DNA of 64,000 bases from Heterodera schachtii (taxonomy: Eukaryota; Nematoda; Chromadorea; Rhabditida; Heteroderidae): NCBI GenBank assembly GCA_023374025.1, contig SIJG01000020.1, positions 1,415,020 through 1,479,019 of the forward strand. Reading direction: 5' to 3'. Positions 1 through 10,800 of the stretch are shown piece by piece (within the stretch, counting starts at the first letter, position 1; every line of letters begins with the position of its first letter). The notes below the pieces were generated by a model. It made no database searches and was not told the origin of the DNA. It worked only from the letters and a program-made list of their open reading frames with translations. The position numbers and the translations under genes are program-made.

Positions 1-90
1 TTATAAAATTGAAATCACTATTAATGAATTATATCAATAAAATGAATGATAAATAATATATGAATATTTTGGCTGTTTAATTTTATGCAT
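1..90. other. A+T-rich flank, no gene seen
   Basis: Short A+T-rich lead-in to the tandem repeat that follows. I see no reading frame or RNA gene in it. Confidence 0.5.
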
Positions 91-91
91 A

Positions 92-440
92 TTGGTGGCT
101 TAAGTTGCCATGGCAACTAAAGCCATACACCCGGCCTATCCATCCGCGGGTGGTGGCAACTTAAGCCACCAATCCCTCCTAATCCCTGCCGGATGTTGGC
201 AACTAAAGCCATACACCCGGCCTACCCATCCGCGGGTGGTGGCAACTTAAGCCACCAATCCCTCCTAATCCCTGCCGGATGTTGGCAACTAAAGCCATAC
301 ACCCGGCCTACCCATCCGCGGGTGGTCGCAACTTAAGCTACCAATCCTCCTCATCCCTGCCTTATGTTGGCAACTAAAGCCATACACCCGGTCTGCCAAC
401 CCGGTGGTGGTGAAAATTTAAGCCACAAATCCGCTCCTCA
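92..440. repeat. 86-bp tandem repeat made of 43-bp halves, with hairpin potential
   Basis: The motif TGGCAACTAAAGCC starts at 111, 197, 283 and 368, giving periods of 86, 86 and 85 bp. Each unit splits into two related 43-bp halves, because a variant (TGGCAACTTAAGCC) starts at 154, 43 bp after the first. The last copy is degenerate (GGTGGTGAAAATTTAAGCCAC). At the left edge, TTGGTGGCTTAAGTTGCCA (92-110) is the reverse complement of sequence near 154-172, so the array can fold back on itself. The array is much richer in G+C than the surrounding DNA. No coding frame is convincing. Directly visible in the sequence. Confidence 0.9.
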
Positions 441-815
441 ATCTCCAGGATTTGGGAATTAAAAGTGAAGAAAGCAAAAAAAATTGAAAAATATTTTAAA
501 GGAATCGTCCAAACCTTATTAAATGAGAAAAATATTATAACAATAAAAGTTTGCGCGTTTGGTGCGAAGTCGGCCCGCGGGCGATGTCCAAAAAATGGGT
601 GTGACTTGTTCCTTTACCAGCTACATTGTTCGCCTTTGTGCATTTTTGTTGGGTAAATGACAAAAACTTCTGTGTTCATAAAATATTAGTTGTTCACAAA
701 CGTGTTTGGGTGTTTCGGGTAAAAACCAGCGACAGAAAGCAAAAACTTCTGTTCTTTTACACATGACTGGGCGAGGAATAACGATTGTGATCAGACAAAA
801 AGACTCCAATTCGCC
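441..815. other. Upstream region of the chromodomain gene
   Basis: This stretch separates the tandem repeat from the chromodomain gene. A 63-codon frame at 465-656 begins at GTG and has no recognisable content. A minus-strand frame crossing into the gene is an antisense shadow. The segment presumably contains the promoter, but I identify only the TATA-like box at its right end. Confidence 0.4.
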
Positions 816-822
816 TATAAAT
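816..822 (+). promoter_or_regulatory. TATA-like box
   Basis: TATAAAT lies 36 bp upstream of the ATG chosen for the chromodomain gene. If it works as a TATA box, transcription would start only some 10 nt before the ATG, giving a very short leader. The placement supports ATG 858 rather than any upstream start. Inference from motif and position only. Confidence 0.4.
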
Positions 823-857
823 TGGAGCTTTCCGCTTCTCAAAAATTCATAAAGACC

Positions 858-1656
858 ATGTCGTTTGAACTCCCTGTCTACCCCGCCGACGATTCTTTGC
901 AAGCGGCTGTATCTCCGGCCAACTCCATGCCAACAGACCCGGTCGCCTTTGTTCCCAATGTCGACGATGTGCCGGAACTGGGTCCCAGCCCGCACGACCA
1001 GGTAGCGGAGGCAGCAGAAGAAGTGCTTTCAGCAGCGTATTCTTCTGCCGAATTCGAGGTCGAAAGAATATGCGGCCAAAAGCGCTTCAACGGCAGCCAA
1101 CACTACCTTGTAAAGTGGGTAGGATTTGACAAGGACCCAAACGACTGGATACCGGTTGCCGATTTGGTATTTTGATTTTCTAGAACATCCATCTTCACCC
1201 CCCGCCCTCCCACTTAAGAGTCATTGCCAAGAGTCAATAATTGATTACTGGCAGCGATACCACGAAGGGAAAGTGTACCGTGAGCGGAAGAAGAATGAGG
1301 GAAACAAAGTGAAAAAGGCAAAGGCGAAAACCGGGAAGCGGAACAGAAAAGACGCAGAGATGGATGATCCCATAGGAGAGCATGAGCAAAAGGAGGAACT
1401 CAAAGAGGAAGAAAAGGGTGGGGCGGAGAAAGAATTGCCGGAACAGCCACCAGTAAATGCCAAAACTGAGTCCCGGCGAGGCGAAGCCAAAGAAGAGGTC
1501 GAGATGGAAAAAATGTTAAGGGCAGTGTTGGAAGAAAGACGTCAAAAACTTGACGATGATGATCCGCTTCCAAAACCACGTTGGGTTCGCGGTTCTGGAG
1601 CTTTTAAAATAAAATATAAAAAATTTTATGCTGAAATGATGAAAATAAAAAATTAG
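858..1656 (+). CDS. Chromodomain protein, two exons (858-1166, 1219-1656)
   Basis: Predicted 248-residue protein. The start is the ATG at 858 in the context ACCATGT; the frame is open upstream to 822 but only through a TTG. Exon 1 encodes a Pro/Ala/acidic leader and then a chromodomain from about residue 65 (FEVERI, YLVKWVGF, NDWIP). Exon 2 completes it with a C-terminal helix (ESIIDYW). The three methyl-lysine cage positions are aromatic by alignment: F66, W87 and F90. Chromodomains of this type bind methylated histone tails, so a nuclear chromatin role is expected. The rest of exon 2 is highly charged: Lys/Arg-rich, then Glu-rich, then KLDDDDPLPKPRW, with a basic end ending in KIKN. Unspliced, exon 1 would stop at 1175 inside the domain; splicing restores it. 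It could be a host HP1/CBX-like gene or a chromodomain captured by or from a retroelement. No integrase or reverse transcriptase motifs lie beside it, which favours a stand-alone gene. Confidence 0.8.
1167..1218 (+). other. Predicted 52-nt phase-0 intron of the chromodomain gene
   Basis: The donor is GTATTT after codon TTG (Leu) and the acceptor is CTTAAG before AGT (Ser). Removing 52 nt joins two reading frames and rebuilds the end of the chromodomain (VADL then SHCQESIIDYW). Other AG dinucleotides close by (after TTTTCT near 1182, and at 1220, 1231 and 1233) fail to join the frames without a stop. The size suits a compact small-intron genome. The acceptor lacks a good pyrimidine tract, so a cDNA read is needed for proof. 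Confidence 0.65.
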
Positions 1657-1713
1657 TGAAGCTTTTAGGTGTTATTGAGTTTGTTACAAAACTTTATTAA
1701 AGAACACGAAAAA

Positions 1714-1719
1714 AATAAA
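1714..1719 (+). terminator. Polyadenylation signal AATAAA
   Basis: AATAAA lies about 58 nt after the stop codon of the chromodomain gene. Another AATAAA follows near 1748. Either would give a short 3' UTR. In such A+T-rich DNA the motif is common by chance, so the support is mainly positional. Confidence 0.4.
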
Positions 1720-1764
1720 AAATTGTAAAATGTAAAGAGGAATAGGAATAAATTAAAAAAACGC

Positions 1765-1995
1765 AGGCCAACTGAGCGCCAGCCATTTGAGCGCCTCCAA
1801 GTGAGCGAGGGCCATCTGAGCGCCAAAATTTTTCAGTACTGAAGCCAAAACCTATTGCGCGACTTTTTTCAAGTGCGCGACTTTATGCAAATTATTTTAT
1901 CGATTTTTTCTTGCAAACCCAAACCTATTGCAGGGGGTGCGCGACTTTTTTTTACTGCGCGACTTTTTTTGCTGCGCGACTTTATGTAAATTATT
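1765..1995. repeat. Short direct repeats: GAGCGCC and GCGCGACTT families
   Basis: TGAGCGCC-like words recur about every 15 bp at 1773-1825 (GAGCGCC near 1774, 1789 and 1818, with the variant GAGCGAGG at 1803). Then GCGCGACTT recurs about five times (near 1857, 1873, 1940, 1957 and 1973). The second family lies in a duplicated block: CCTATTGC, then GCGCGACTT words, then CTTTATGYAAATTATTT. There is no coding potential. It looks like a decayed tandem array. Confidence 0.7.
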
Positions 1996-2084
1996 TAATT
2001 AATTTAAATTTAATTTTAAATTATTTTAAACGTCTTAAAGGTCAAAGACGTTGAATTTAAATTCATTTAAATTTCTCAAAAATC

Positions 2085-2157
2085 CCCCGCACCAAGCGGA
2101 TCCGAACCCCAGAGGGGGTGGCCAGACTGACGCACTAACCACTCGGCCACATTGGCA
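2085..2157 (-). repeat. tRNA-like sequence (tRNA-derived SINE or tRNA pseudogene)
   Basis: Reading the minus strand from 2156, the order is GCCAATG, an A-box-like TGGCCGAGTGGTTAGTG, then a B-box-like GGTTCGGATCC (2098-2108 on the plus strand). The boxes resemble tRNA-Ser/Leu type internal promoters. The T stem has two mismatches, the acceptor ends do not pair well and there is no clear anticodon arm, so I do not call a working tRNA. Antisense frames here give the peptide pattern often produced by tRNA-derived repeats (VAEWLVRQ). Confidence 0.55.
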
Positions 2158-2267
2158 ATGGGCAATAAACAGTAATTTGCTCTGATAAAGGGAAAAATTG
2201 ACGTAATTACTGCTGCAGCAGCCAATGAGAACCAAGAATGTATGCCCCTATGAGGCGAGACAACTAT

Positions 2268-2560
2268 GGCGAGATAGTGTGGCGAGAGTGCATTGCAACG
2301 AGAAGGATGGCGAGAGTGGTAAAAGAGTGTGGCGAGAGTGCATTGCAACGAGAATGGCGAAAGAGTGTGGCGAGAGTTCATTGCAACGAGAAGGATGGCG
2401 AAAGAGTGTGGCGAGAGTGCATTGCAACGAGAAGCATGGCGAGAATGGCGAAAGAGTGCGGCGAGAGTTCATTGCAACGAGAAGGATGGCGTAAGTGGCG
2501 AAAGAGTGTGGCGAGAGTTCACTGCAACGAGAAGGATGGCGAGAGTGGCTGGCGAGGGGA
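2268..2560. repeat. Variable 38-50 bp minisatellite
   Basis: TTGCAACGAGAA starts at 2293, 2343, 2381, 2422 and 2472, with a one-base variant at 2522. The units are therefore 50, 38, 41, 50 and 50 bp long. Each unit carries GTGTGGCGAGAGT and AAGGATGGCG blocks. Several frames on both strands stay open across the array because the unit lacks stop codons; I do not regard these as genes. Confidence 0.9.
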
Positions 2561-3085
2561 CCAAATAAACAAATCAATTAATGAAATTTTCCCAATTTTC
2601 AATTTAAAATGGGGGACCGTATAATTAAATAATATTTATTAATAATTTAATTATAAAAAGATTTAATTAAGTTATTATTATTATTTAAAATAATAACAAA
2701 TGTTTATCTTTTTAAATTTGCAAATAATTAAAATTATTTATTTATTCCATAAATTTTATATTTTGTTACATTAGTAAATTTTTCCTGAGCTTTTCTTTTT
2801 TTATCAAAATAATTATTCTAAAAATAATAATGAAAATTTTATTTTAAACTAGCAAAATAATAATTATTTATTTTGAATCTTTTTATTAAGAAATAATTTA
2901 TTTATTGTGAATTTACTCATCAAATTTGATTTCAGCAGTACACATTAAAGGGGCCAAACAAACAATTAACTATCAAAGGGAAGAATTGCGGGAAGGGTGT
3001 CAAATAAACAAATCAATTAACATGATTATTTGACATTTTCGCTTTTGAATGGAAAAGAATTGGGGGATCGTAAAATTAAAAAAAA
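2558..3085. repeat. Two diverged copies of a GGGGGAYCGT-AATTAA block
   Basis: The segment ACCAAATAAACAAATCAATTAA ... GGGGGACCGTATAATTAA (about 2558-2630) recurs in diverged form as CAAATAAACAAATCAATTAA ... GGGGGATCGTAAAATTAA (about 3000-3080). The first copy directly abuts the minisatellite. This could be a small duplicated element, but its borders are unclear. Confidence 0.5.
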
Positions 3086-3089
3086 AGAA

Positions 3090-6000
3090 CTAAAATTAAT
3101 TTAAAAGTGATTAAGTATTATTCTAAAATTAATAATAAATGTTTAAGTTTTCTTTTTAATTTATTTACTTTATTTTATTAACGTAAAAGATTCACATAAA
3201 TATTTTCAACTGTAACTATTGTAAAGACTGAATTTTAATAATATTTTTCAATTTTAATCTTTATTCAATTCTTTAACATTATGCAAAACACGATTAAAGC
3301 AGTCTTTAATTTAATTTTTGCTTTCTGAAGGTAACTTTTTTTCAGTGAATGGACCAGGTTTTCTTCACATAAAGTTTAGCAACTAATAAATAGCTTAATT
3401 TTTTTGGATAAAAATCACAATAAAAATGATTTCTTCAGTTAGTAATAGAGTTAATTATTTATAATCTTTAAACATAAAAGCAACTTATAAATTAATAGAT
3501 TGAATATTCATGTCAATGTTCACTATAAACACTCTTTCTGTTATAATTATTTAAAATTATAAATCATTTCATGAAGTTTTCTCTCGGTCCTCTAGCTAAG
3601 AATTTTCTTATTCTCAAAGTCTTAAATAATTTTTTTAGTCTCACTACTGCTAAATCTTTAGTTCTGTGACTTTATAATCGTGATTAAATTCTGCGACTAA
3701 TTTACGACAAAATTAAAATATTAAAGTGATTATAATCAAACAATATTTAATTTGTTAATTGTTAATTATTGTTAGGTTTTTAATATTAATCTGTTACTAT
3801 TATTAGCATTTTTGTTATTTTGCTGATCATAATTGTTGAGAACTAATTTTTGCAAGAAAATAAAGACATTTTTCTTTTTAGTTTTTTTCTTTTTGCAAAT
3901 AAGTGGAATTATTGTTCTACATTATTTTCTAAATTATCATATATATAATTTATAATTCTTTTTTTTGCATAGATTTTAATGGTTATGTTTAAAATTTAGG
4001 AGATTCCATTTTCTTGTAACAATTTATTGATGATTTCCCTTTTATTTAACAGACAAATATTTTTAGTCGGATCTTCATTTTTATGAATGGTACGAAATAA
4101 TAATTTACCTGAGCATTCAAATATAGAATTTACAATATGTCTAGTCGGTCTTGATTCTTTGAATCATTCAATATTGAAACACTAAAAAACATCTAGCTGA
4201 AACAGTAAATCTAAGTCTCCCCAAGGAGGTGCGTTAATCTTTTCTTTCCCATCTATTAGTTTTATAATTGAATAAAATATTATTAAAGAATTATAAAAAA
4301 AGAAAAAGGACTAATACAAAAAACACTAATTAAAGAGATAAAATAAAAAAAAATAAAAAATGACAAATAATATTGGCTGTATCTAATTTATACAATTTAA
4401 ACTAATTAACTAAATATAAATATTAACTGTTAAATCTTTTGACTAAATAAATTTGCATAAAATAAAACTCCATTTGCAAATTAGTCAATGTCTAACAAAA
4501 TTTTAATTAATTCTGATACATACATAAATATAAAATAAAGTTTACAAATAAACACTGACAAAGGCAACAAAAGCATACTTTGAATTTACTTCAATATAGA
4601 AGAAATTAATAAATTATAAAACATTTAAAGGTTGAAATAATAATATAAAATCAATTAAATTCTTTTTTATATTTTCTTTTAATTTTTTAGGAATTAAAAA
4701 ATAAATAATGTAGATATATAAAGTAGAAAAAAATTAAATTAAAAATTAATTGATTTAAAAATTACCTTTTTGTTATTATATTCAAATTTGAATGGTTGAA
4801 CTAAATGAAAATTGAACAATCTTATTGGAAAAATAATTAAAATAATTAAATCGAAAACTTATAAAATTAAAGCAAACATTAAAATTTACAAGAAGTGATG
4901 CAAAATTTAATTTAAAAGTAATTTAGTGTAAAAATTGAATCGATAAATATAGTTATAGGATTAATGTCAGAATAATATGAATCAATAAAAAAAATTTAGC
5001 ATATCATATCTACAAATAAAAAACCTTAATCATTAGAATATGTTCATATCAATTTATTTAGTAAAATTATTATATGCTGAACACTAATTTTTGGCTCGTT
5101 CAAAAAGGAGAAGCCACGATGATTAAAAAATAAGTTTAGCAAATTTAAGTCTCAAATAAATCAAAATACCGAGGTCTTGGACGGATTTTTATTTCACGCA
5201 ACAGAATTTCATCATACTGGCCAGAAAAATGACTTAGAAAATTTTCTGTTGGATGCAAGCAAAAATTAAAAAATTAATTAAAACAAATAAAGAATCGTTA
5301 GTATTTTAAGTTTTTTCAAGAACACTGAGAAAATCTTGATGTCTTTTAAATAAATAAAAATTTAAAAAAAAATCAAAATATTGTAATATTTCATATAATA
5401 GTCTTTTTCTAAAACTAAATGTTGGATTAACTGGAATATTTAATAAATTTATAATTAAATAATACCAAAAATGAATGAAATAAAATAAATAACAGACGTA
5501 TAAAAATTTTGTGACTGAAGATCATTGCTTGTTTTGTTTTTTGTAAACGCTGGCTGGATAGCTGATATGGATTAGTTTTTTATATAATAATAAATTATTT
5601 TAATATTTTTAATGTATTTGTTTAAATTTTATTTGATAAAATATCAAATGAAACCCACATGTTCTTACGCCAATAACCTTGAATGTACGAGAATTAAAAA
5701 TTCTAGAAAATAATGAAAATTTAACAATTTAAAAATATTTATAAATATATTATATTTAAATTTAATTCAAATTAACAATTATAAATAGTAGAATACAAAA
5801 TAATAAACAAAAACAATTGTAGCATTGCATTTTCATTAAAATTAATAAATCATTTCATTAAAAACCTGTGAAGAACAAACAAAATTAAAGACAATAAATA
5901 TATTATTATTTCATATGTTTAAGTTAGCATAGCATAATTACCATCTACGTCACTATAGAGAAGTGATATGAGATGTTCAGAATGATTTTTAAAAATTTAT

Positions 6001-7680
6001 AAAATATCTCATTTCAAAAACTATAAATTTAATTGACTAAAATTCAAATATTTTTTGAAGAATCATATGAAAAAATGGTAACTAACTACTAAACTTAAAA
6101 TGAATAATTTGGGTTTAAGAAATTAAATCTAAAAGATTGTCACAGACAATAGAAAATGTTCATATTGAAAATGAATTCTGTTTTCCTCAATACAAAATTG
6201 ATAAGATATTATATATGAAAATAATAAATTTAAGAACAAGAAATAAACCTTTGCTTAAGCAAATAGAGCTAATCAATTAATCAAGAAAAGAAATACCTTT
6301 TTTGCAATATTTAAAATAATAAAACCAATTAGATAAAAAATTACATATAAATTCAAAATATTATAAATACAAGATCAATATGTACGATATTAAATATAAT
6401 TTTTCTTCCTTTTAAATTCTTTTAGAAGCTGAAGGAAGATTAATAGGAACGATTTTTATCGTCACCCACCAAGAAATCCTCAAATTATTAAGTGATTTAA
6501 ATAATACAAATATTTTCCTTTAAATAACAAAGTATAATTCAGTTCAAAAATGATCTAAAATTGGTGTTTTTTTATTTTGTAATTTTAATTAGCAATAAAT
6601 TAAAGCTGTAAAACTAAATTAAATAATAGATTTTTAACTTTTTTATATAAAGTTATGTTTAAACAGAAGTTCGCGGGGCGGCCAATCTTTTATTTACAAA
6701 AAATGCTTTACATTATGTGTGAGTAAACACATTAATTAAGTCTTTAACACCAAAAATATTTGAAATTTATTTAACTCTACAATATTTAAATTATAAAAAT
6801 TATTTTATAAACATTAGTAGATCTAATTTTAACTCAAGTTAAATATATTAATAAAAATTATTAGCATTTACAAAAATAATATTGCATATTAAGAGAAAAG
6901 TTCCCCCAGTATCGACATTTAACCAGGAAAAGGGCATTTCATCTATAAAATATATTATTCATCGTATTTATTTTAATTGGAACTCTTTAATTATGTGATA
7001 AAACATTATTCTATCTGAATACTTTAATATTTCAATGAATTGAAATTCTATTCAAAATATAAAGAAAAGATATATGTGTTTATCTAAAACATTAAAGATC
7101 CCTAATCGACTGAGTAACTTAAGTAACGATCTAGCCAAGTCTACAAAGATATGTTTGAAAAAGTTTTAAAATGATTTTTTTTAAACATCCTTACATCTGC
7201 TATTGCATCAAGAATTAAAAAAGAGATCTGAGACTATCAGTAAAAGGATTTGTGACAATTAACAATTAAAATGATCATGAGCGATAATCAATGCTTATAA
7301 TGTAAAATTGCATTTAAAATGAATGAATATATACATAAAAAAGTAGCTGAATTATTAATAGAATTAAACAAAAAATAAGTGACAAATTGATATATTTATA
7401 ATAAATAAGAAAGACATTATAAAAAATAATCTACTCATTATTTAAAATCAATTAATATTTAAAAAATCTATGTAAAGAATACATGGGCTGCCTGGAAATA
7501 AATCACTTAAAATGAAAAAATAAATATAAGAGTATATTTAAACAAAAAATAATTAAAAAGAAAAAGTGCATAAACTTATTAAAAAACAATAAAATTCGGT
7601 AGCATTAAGAAACAATAAACAATTGCCTCGCGGGCGGGACCGAGACAAAAATATTTTATGATTTTTCAGGAAATATGAAA
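3090..7680. other. A+T-rich DNA with small islands, no supported gene
   Basis: Mostly low-complexity A/T sequence. Short islands of more balanced composition lie at about 5165-5250, 6425-6480, 6900-6950 and 7085-7145. The island at 5172-5240, read on the minus strand, is bordered by an acceptor-like CATCCAACAG and a donor-like CG/GTATTTTG and has an open frame (GQYDEILLREIKIRP). The island at 6425-6480, read on the plus strand, follows TTAAATTCTTTTAG and is open (AEGRLIGTIFIVTHQEI). These could be isolated exons, but segments this short cannot be told from chance. Confidence 0.35.
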
Positions 7681-7682
7681 AC

Positions 7683-7890
7683 ACTTAAACGAAAACCGTT
7701 TAAAAATATTAACCAAAATTCTGGAAAAAGTTAAACAAAAAGGTTTAAAAATTTAACCAAAATCTGGACACACTTAAACGGAAAACGGTTTAATTTATTA
7801 ACCAAAATTCTGGAAGCAGTCAAACGGAAAACGGTTTAATATATTAACCAAAATTCTGGAAACAGTCAAACGGAAACGGCTTAAAACATT
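7683..7890. repeat. 44-46 bp tandem repeat, about four copies
   Basis: TTAACCAAAATTCTGGAA-type units recur with AACCAAAA at 7711, 7755, 7800 and 7846, each followed by AAACGGAAAACGGTTTAA. Periods are 44, 45 and 46 bp. A small GC patch (CGCGGGCGGGACCGAG, near 7629) lies just before the array. There is no coding content. Confidence 0.85.
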
Positions 7891-7899
7891 TTTTTTGCT

Positions 7900-10800
7900 T
7901 CTGTAAAAACTGCACCTTAATTGATTTACCATTATGAATCATCTTTTGTCATCCCAAATAATTTATGTATTATCTTTTTTTAATATTTATATTGTTTTAG
8001 TATAGAGAAAATAGATAAATTTTGAAATCATTATCAAATTTAAAAATTTTTGAGTATTCTATTTGCAGGTTAACATTGTTTTATTTATAGCTACAAATTG
8101 TCAAATGCTGCTTGGATCGTATTGCTTATAGTGATTACGGTGCCAAAAATCACCACACATATATAAATTAATCACGTTGTTAGAAGCCAGTTTTTTAATT
8201 TCTTTTTATGATTATTATTTATATTCGGTATTTCCTCTAATTACATCTTAGATGCATGAATTATAAGGAAGATAAGTAAAAAAAATATTGTGATAGAATC
8301 ACCATAAAATAAACCGCATTGGATTAATTGTAAAAAATGCTGTTAATTTTTTGTTGGTCGTTTTTTTAAATCAAAAGTGATTGGTTGCATCTGATCAAAT
8401 GTAGTGTTCATAATAATATTTATTAATTAAAAAAAAAACAAAGAAATTGCTTATTATTTTGTTCGCATAAAATTTTTTGTATTTATTAATGAACAATTTT
8501 ACTTTCAAATGCCATATTAATTTTTATTATTTGATAATCTTGGTGGAATCTGTTAGAATAGTAGCGTTCTTGTGTCAGATTAATTTAATAGATTCATAAC
8601 AATGTTATTTATAAATTCATATTAAAATTTAAGAAATTTTTAAAATTTATTGCTAATCTCAATCGTTTAAGATTGTAATAATATATACTTTATGTGATTT
8701 TTTGAATATTTTTTAATAATCATTCGTTTTAAAATTCTATATATGCTTTTGCACGGTATAACTCTTAGTTTTTTAATTAAATATATAGTTCAAAAAGTTT
8801 TTGATTAGCAAACATCTTATTCGCAAGAGTAAAATTGCTATTATCGGTAAATAAATAAAATTTTTCAACAAAAGTACATAAGCTATTAATTATTCATATC
8901 TCTTTTTTGTAAGGAATAGCTCTTATATAATAGTTTTATATTCTAAATGATTTCTTGGCAGTTGATTTAATCTACTAATATCCATCTATTTTTATAATGA
9001 TTTATTGATTTTATAATATTTTTTCGGGTATTTAATTTTATGAAGAATTTATCATTATCAAAATAATAAAATGTATTGTCAATTAAATTTACATTTTATT
9101 AACAATCATCAATTTTTTATGATTTGGAATATGTATATTACTTAGCGCGTGGTTGTTGAATCTGAAAAACCGCAAAATACAATCCCTTAAATACTAGTTT
9201 TTCCGTTAAAAGTTCGCGTCAAATTCCTTTTTAATTAAACTATTTTTATTATTTTATCCATTTAGGTTTTGACATATTCCGGCATTTTAAGTTGAATAAC
9301 TTATTATTATTTATAAAATATTTAATTAAAATGAATTAAGTATATAGATTTATTTATAATTTTTATTACTATGTCTTCAATTTAATTTTTAATAAAAATA
9401 TTATTTAAAAACAATTGTAATAGATTAAAAAGAATATTTTATTAAATTCTATACATGATAAATATGTAGGGTTATGATTATACTCTATGTATAAAAAATT
9501 TTTTCTATGCTGAAATTTTCATTTCTTTTTTTTTTGTATATTGTTTTTAGTTAAAGATTTATTTATAATTTTTGTTAAAATTCCTATGTCTTCAATTTAA
9601 TTTTAAATATTATTTAAAAATTATATAAAATTTAGAGTTTTAATAATAAAAATTTAATGGTTATCATTATTCCCCTCCGCCGAACAATTTGATTTGTGTA
9701 AAGGAAATACTAATGTGTCGGCGGTCGGTAACGACGATTAACGCCATGAAATTGTGGGGGCACAGAGGACAGTGCGTACAATAGTCCTTAATTAATACGG
9801 TAATGTAACAGTGAAAAATTTAAGGCCTTTAAGGCCCCTGTAAAAATTAAATTTGTACTTATTTTTCATCTAAATAAAATAAATATTAATTTAGGCCTTG
9901 GCTCTCGTGCTATTTTTTGCTTTCACATAAATTCGTCTCGCATATTTACAATCTATAATTTAAATGAATTTAAGGTCTTGGCCCTATTTAAATAAATTTT
10001 TTTTTATAAATCTGTTCAATATTGTACAAAGCAATAACTTTAAATTTTTTTATTTTGTTTTTTGAACACAATGTTTATTTATATTTTTATCCATTTACAT
10101 TGAACTGACAAATAATTTTTCATTTGTTTTAGATTTTTTTTCATTTAAGTGGTTTAATTTTTTATTAATGTAAAATTACATATTTTCATGATTAAAATCT
10201 TAAGTTTCAACAACGATATTTTCATCAATAAAATAATTGTGTCCTTCTAATTATTTAATAAATGAATTATTTTCATATTTTTTAGTCGAGCAAAATTTGC
10301 ACATATTAATTAAGAAAGTAGAATTTCTCTGTTTGCTCTGGAAGTGCAATGATGATAATTCATTTGTTTTTTTCTCATTCATGATATGCCAAGATGAAAG
10401 TTTATAATTTTAATTGGAAATGAAAATTTAATTATTTGGCATCTTCCCGATTATTTTTTTCTACCATGTTATTCATGAGATTAAGCATAACTTTCTAATA
10501 TAGCTTAGAAAATAAATTTTCACCAATTGTCATGTTTTATTATTACAGCATTAATTATAAATAAGTTGAGAAAAAAAAATATTGAATTATTTTTAGTAAA
10601 TAAAACTTTTATTTTATGTGATTGATTAAAAATACGTTGTCGTAGAAATTGTTTAAAAGAAATCTATTATTAGTATCATTAAAGAAATTTTGAATTGTCA
10701 TTCCTTGAGCTAATCGTTTTAATAAAATTTAAAATTGCACAGTATGATTATTATAAATACACTTGAATAAAGATGTAAATTTTCAATTTATATTAATTAA

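Noticed and set aside
465..656. 63-codon plus-strand frame upstream of the chromodomain gene
   Set aside because: It starts at GTG, has no domain or splice context and borders a tandem repeat. Treated as chance.
621..995. 124-codon minus-strand frame over the start of the chromodomain gene
   Set aside because: Antisense shadow of the chromodomain exon and its promoter. No recognisable domain.
2085..2157. Functional tRNA-Ser or tRNA-Leu gene
   Set aside because: T-stem mismatches, poor acceptor pairing and no clear anticodon arm. Kept only as a tRNA-like repeat.
92..2560. CRISPR-like array
   Set aside because: The arrays are contiguous tandem repeats without unique spacers, in a eukaryotic context.
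2225..2624. Several overlapping 79-128 codon frames on both strands
   Set aside because: Produced by a stop-free minisatellite unit. All frames are open because of the repeat, not because of coding selection.
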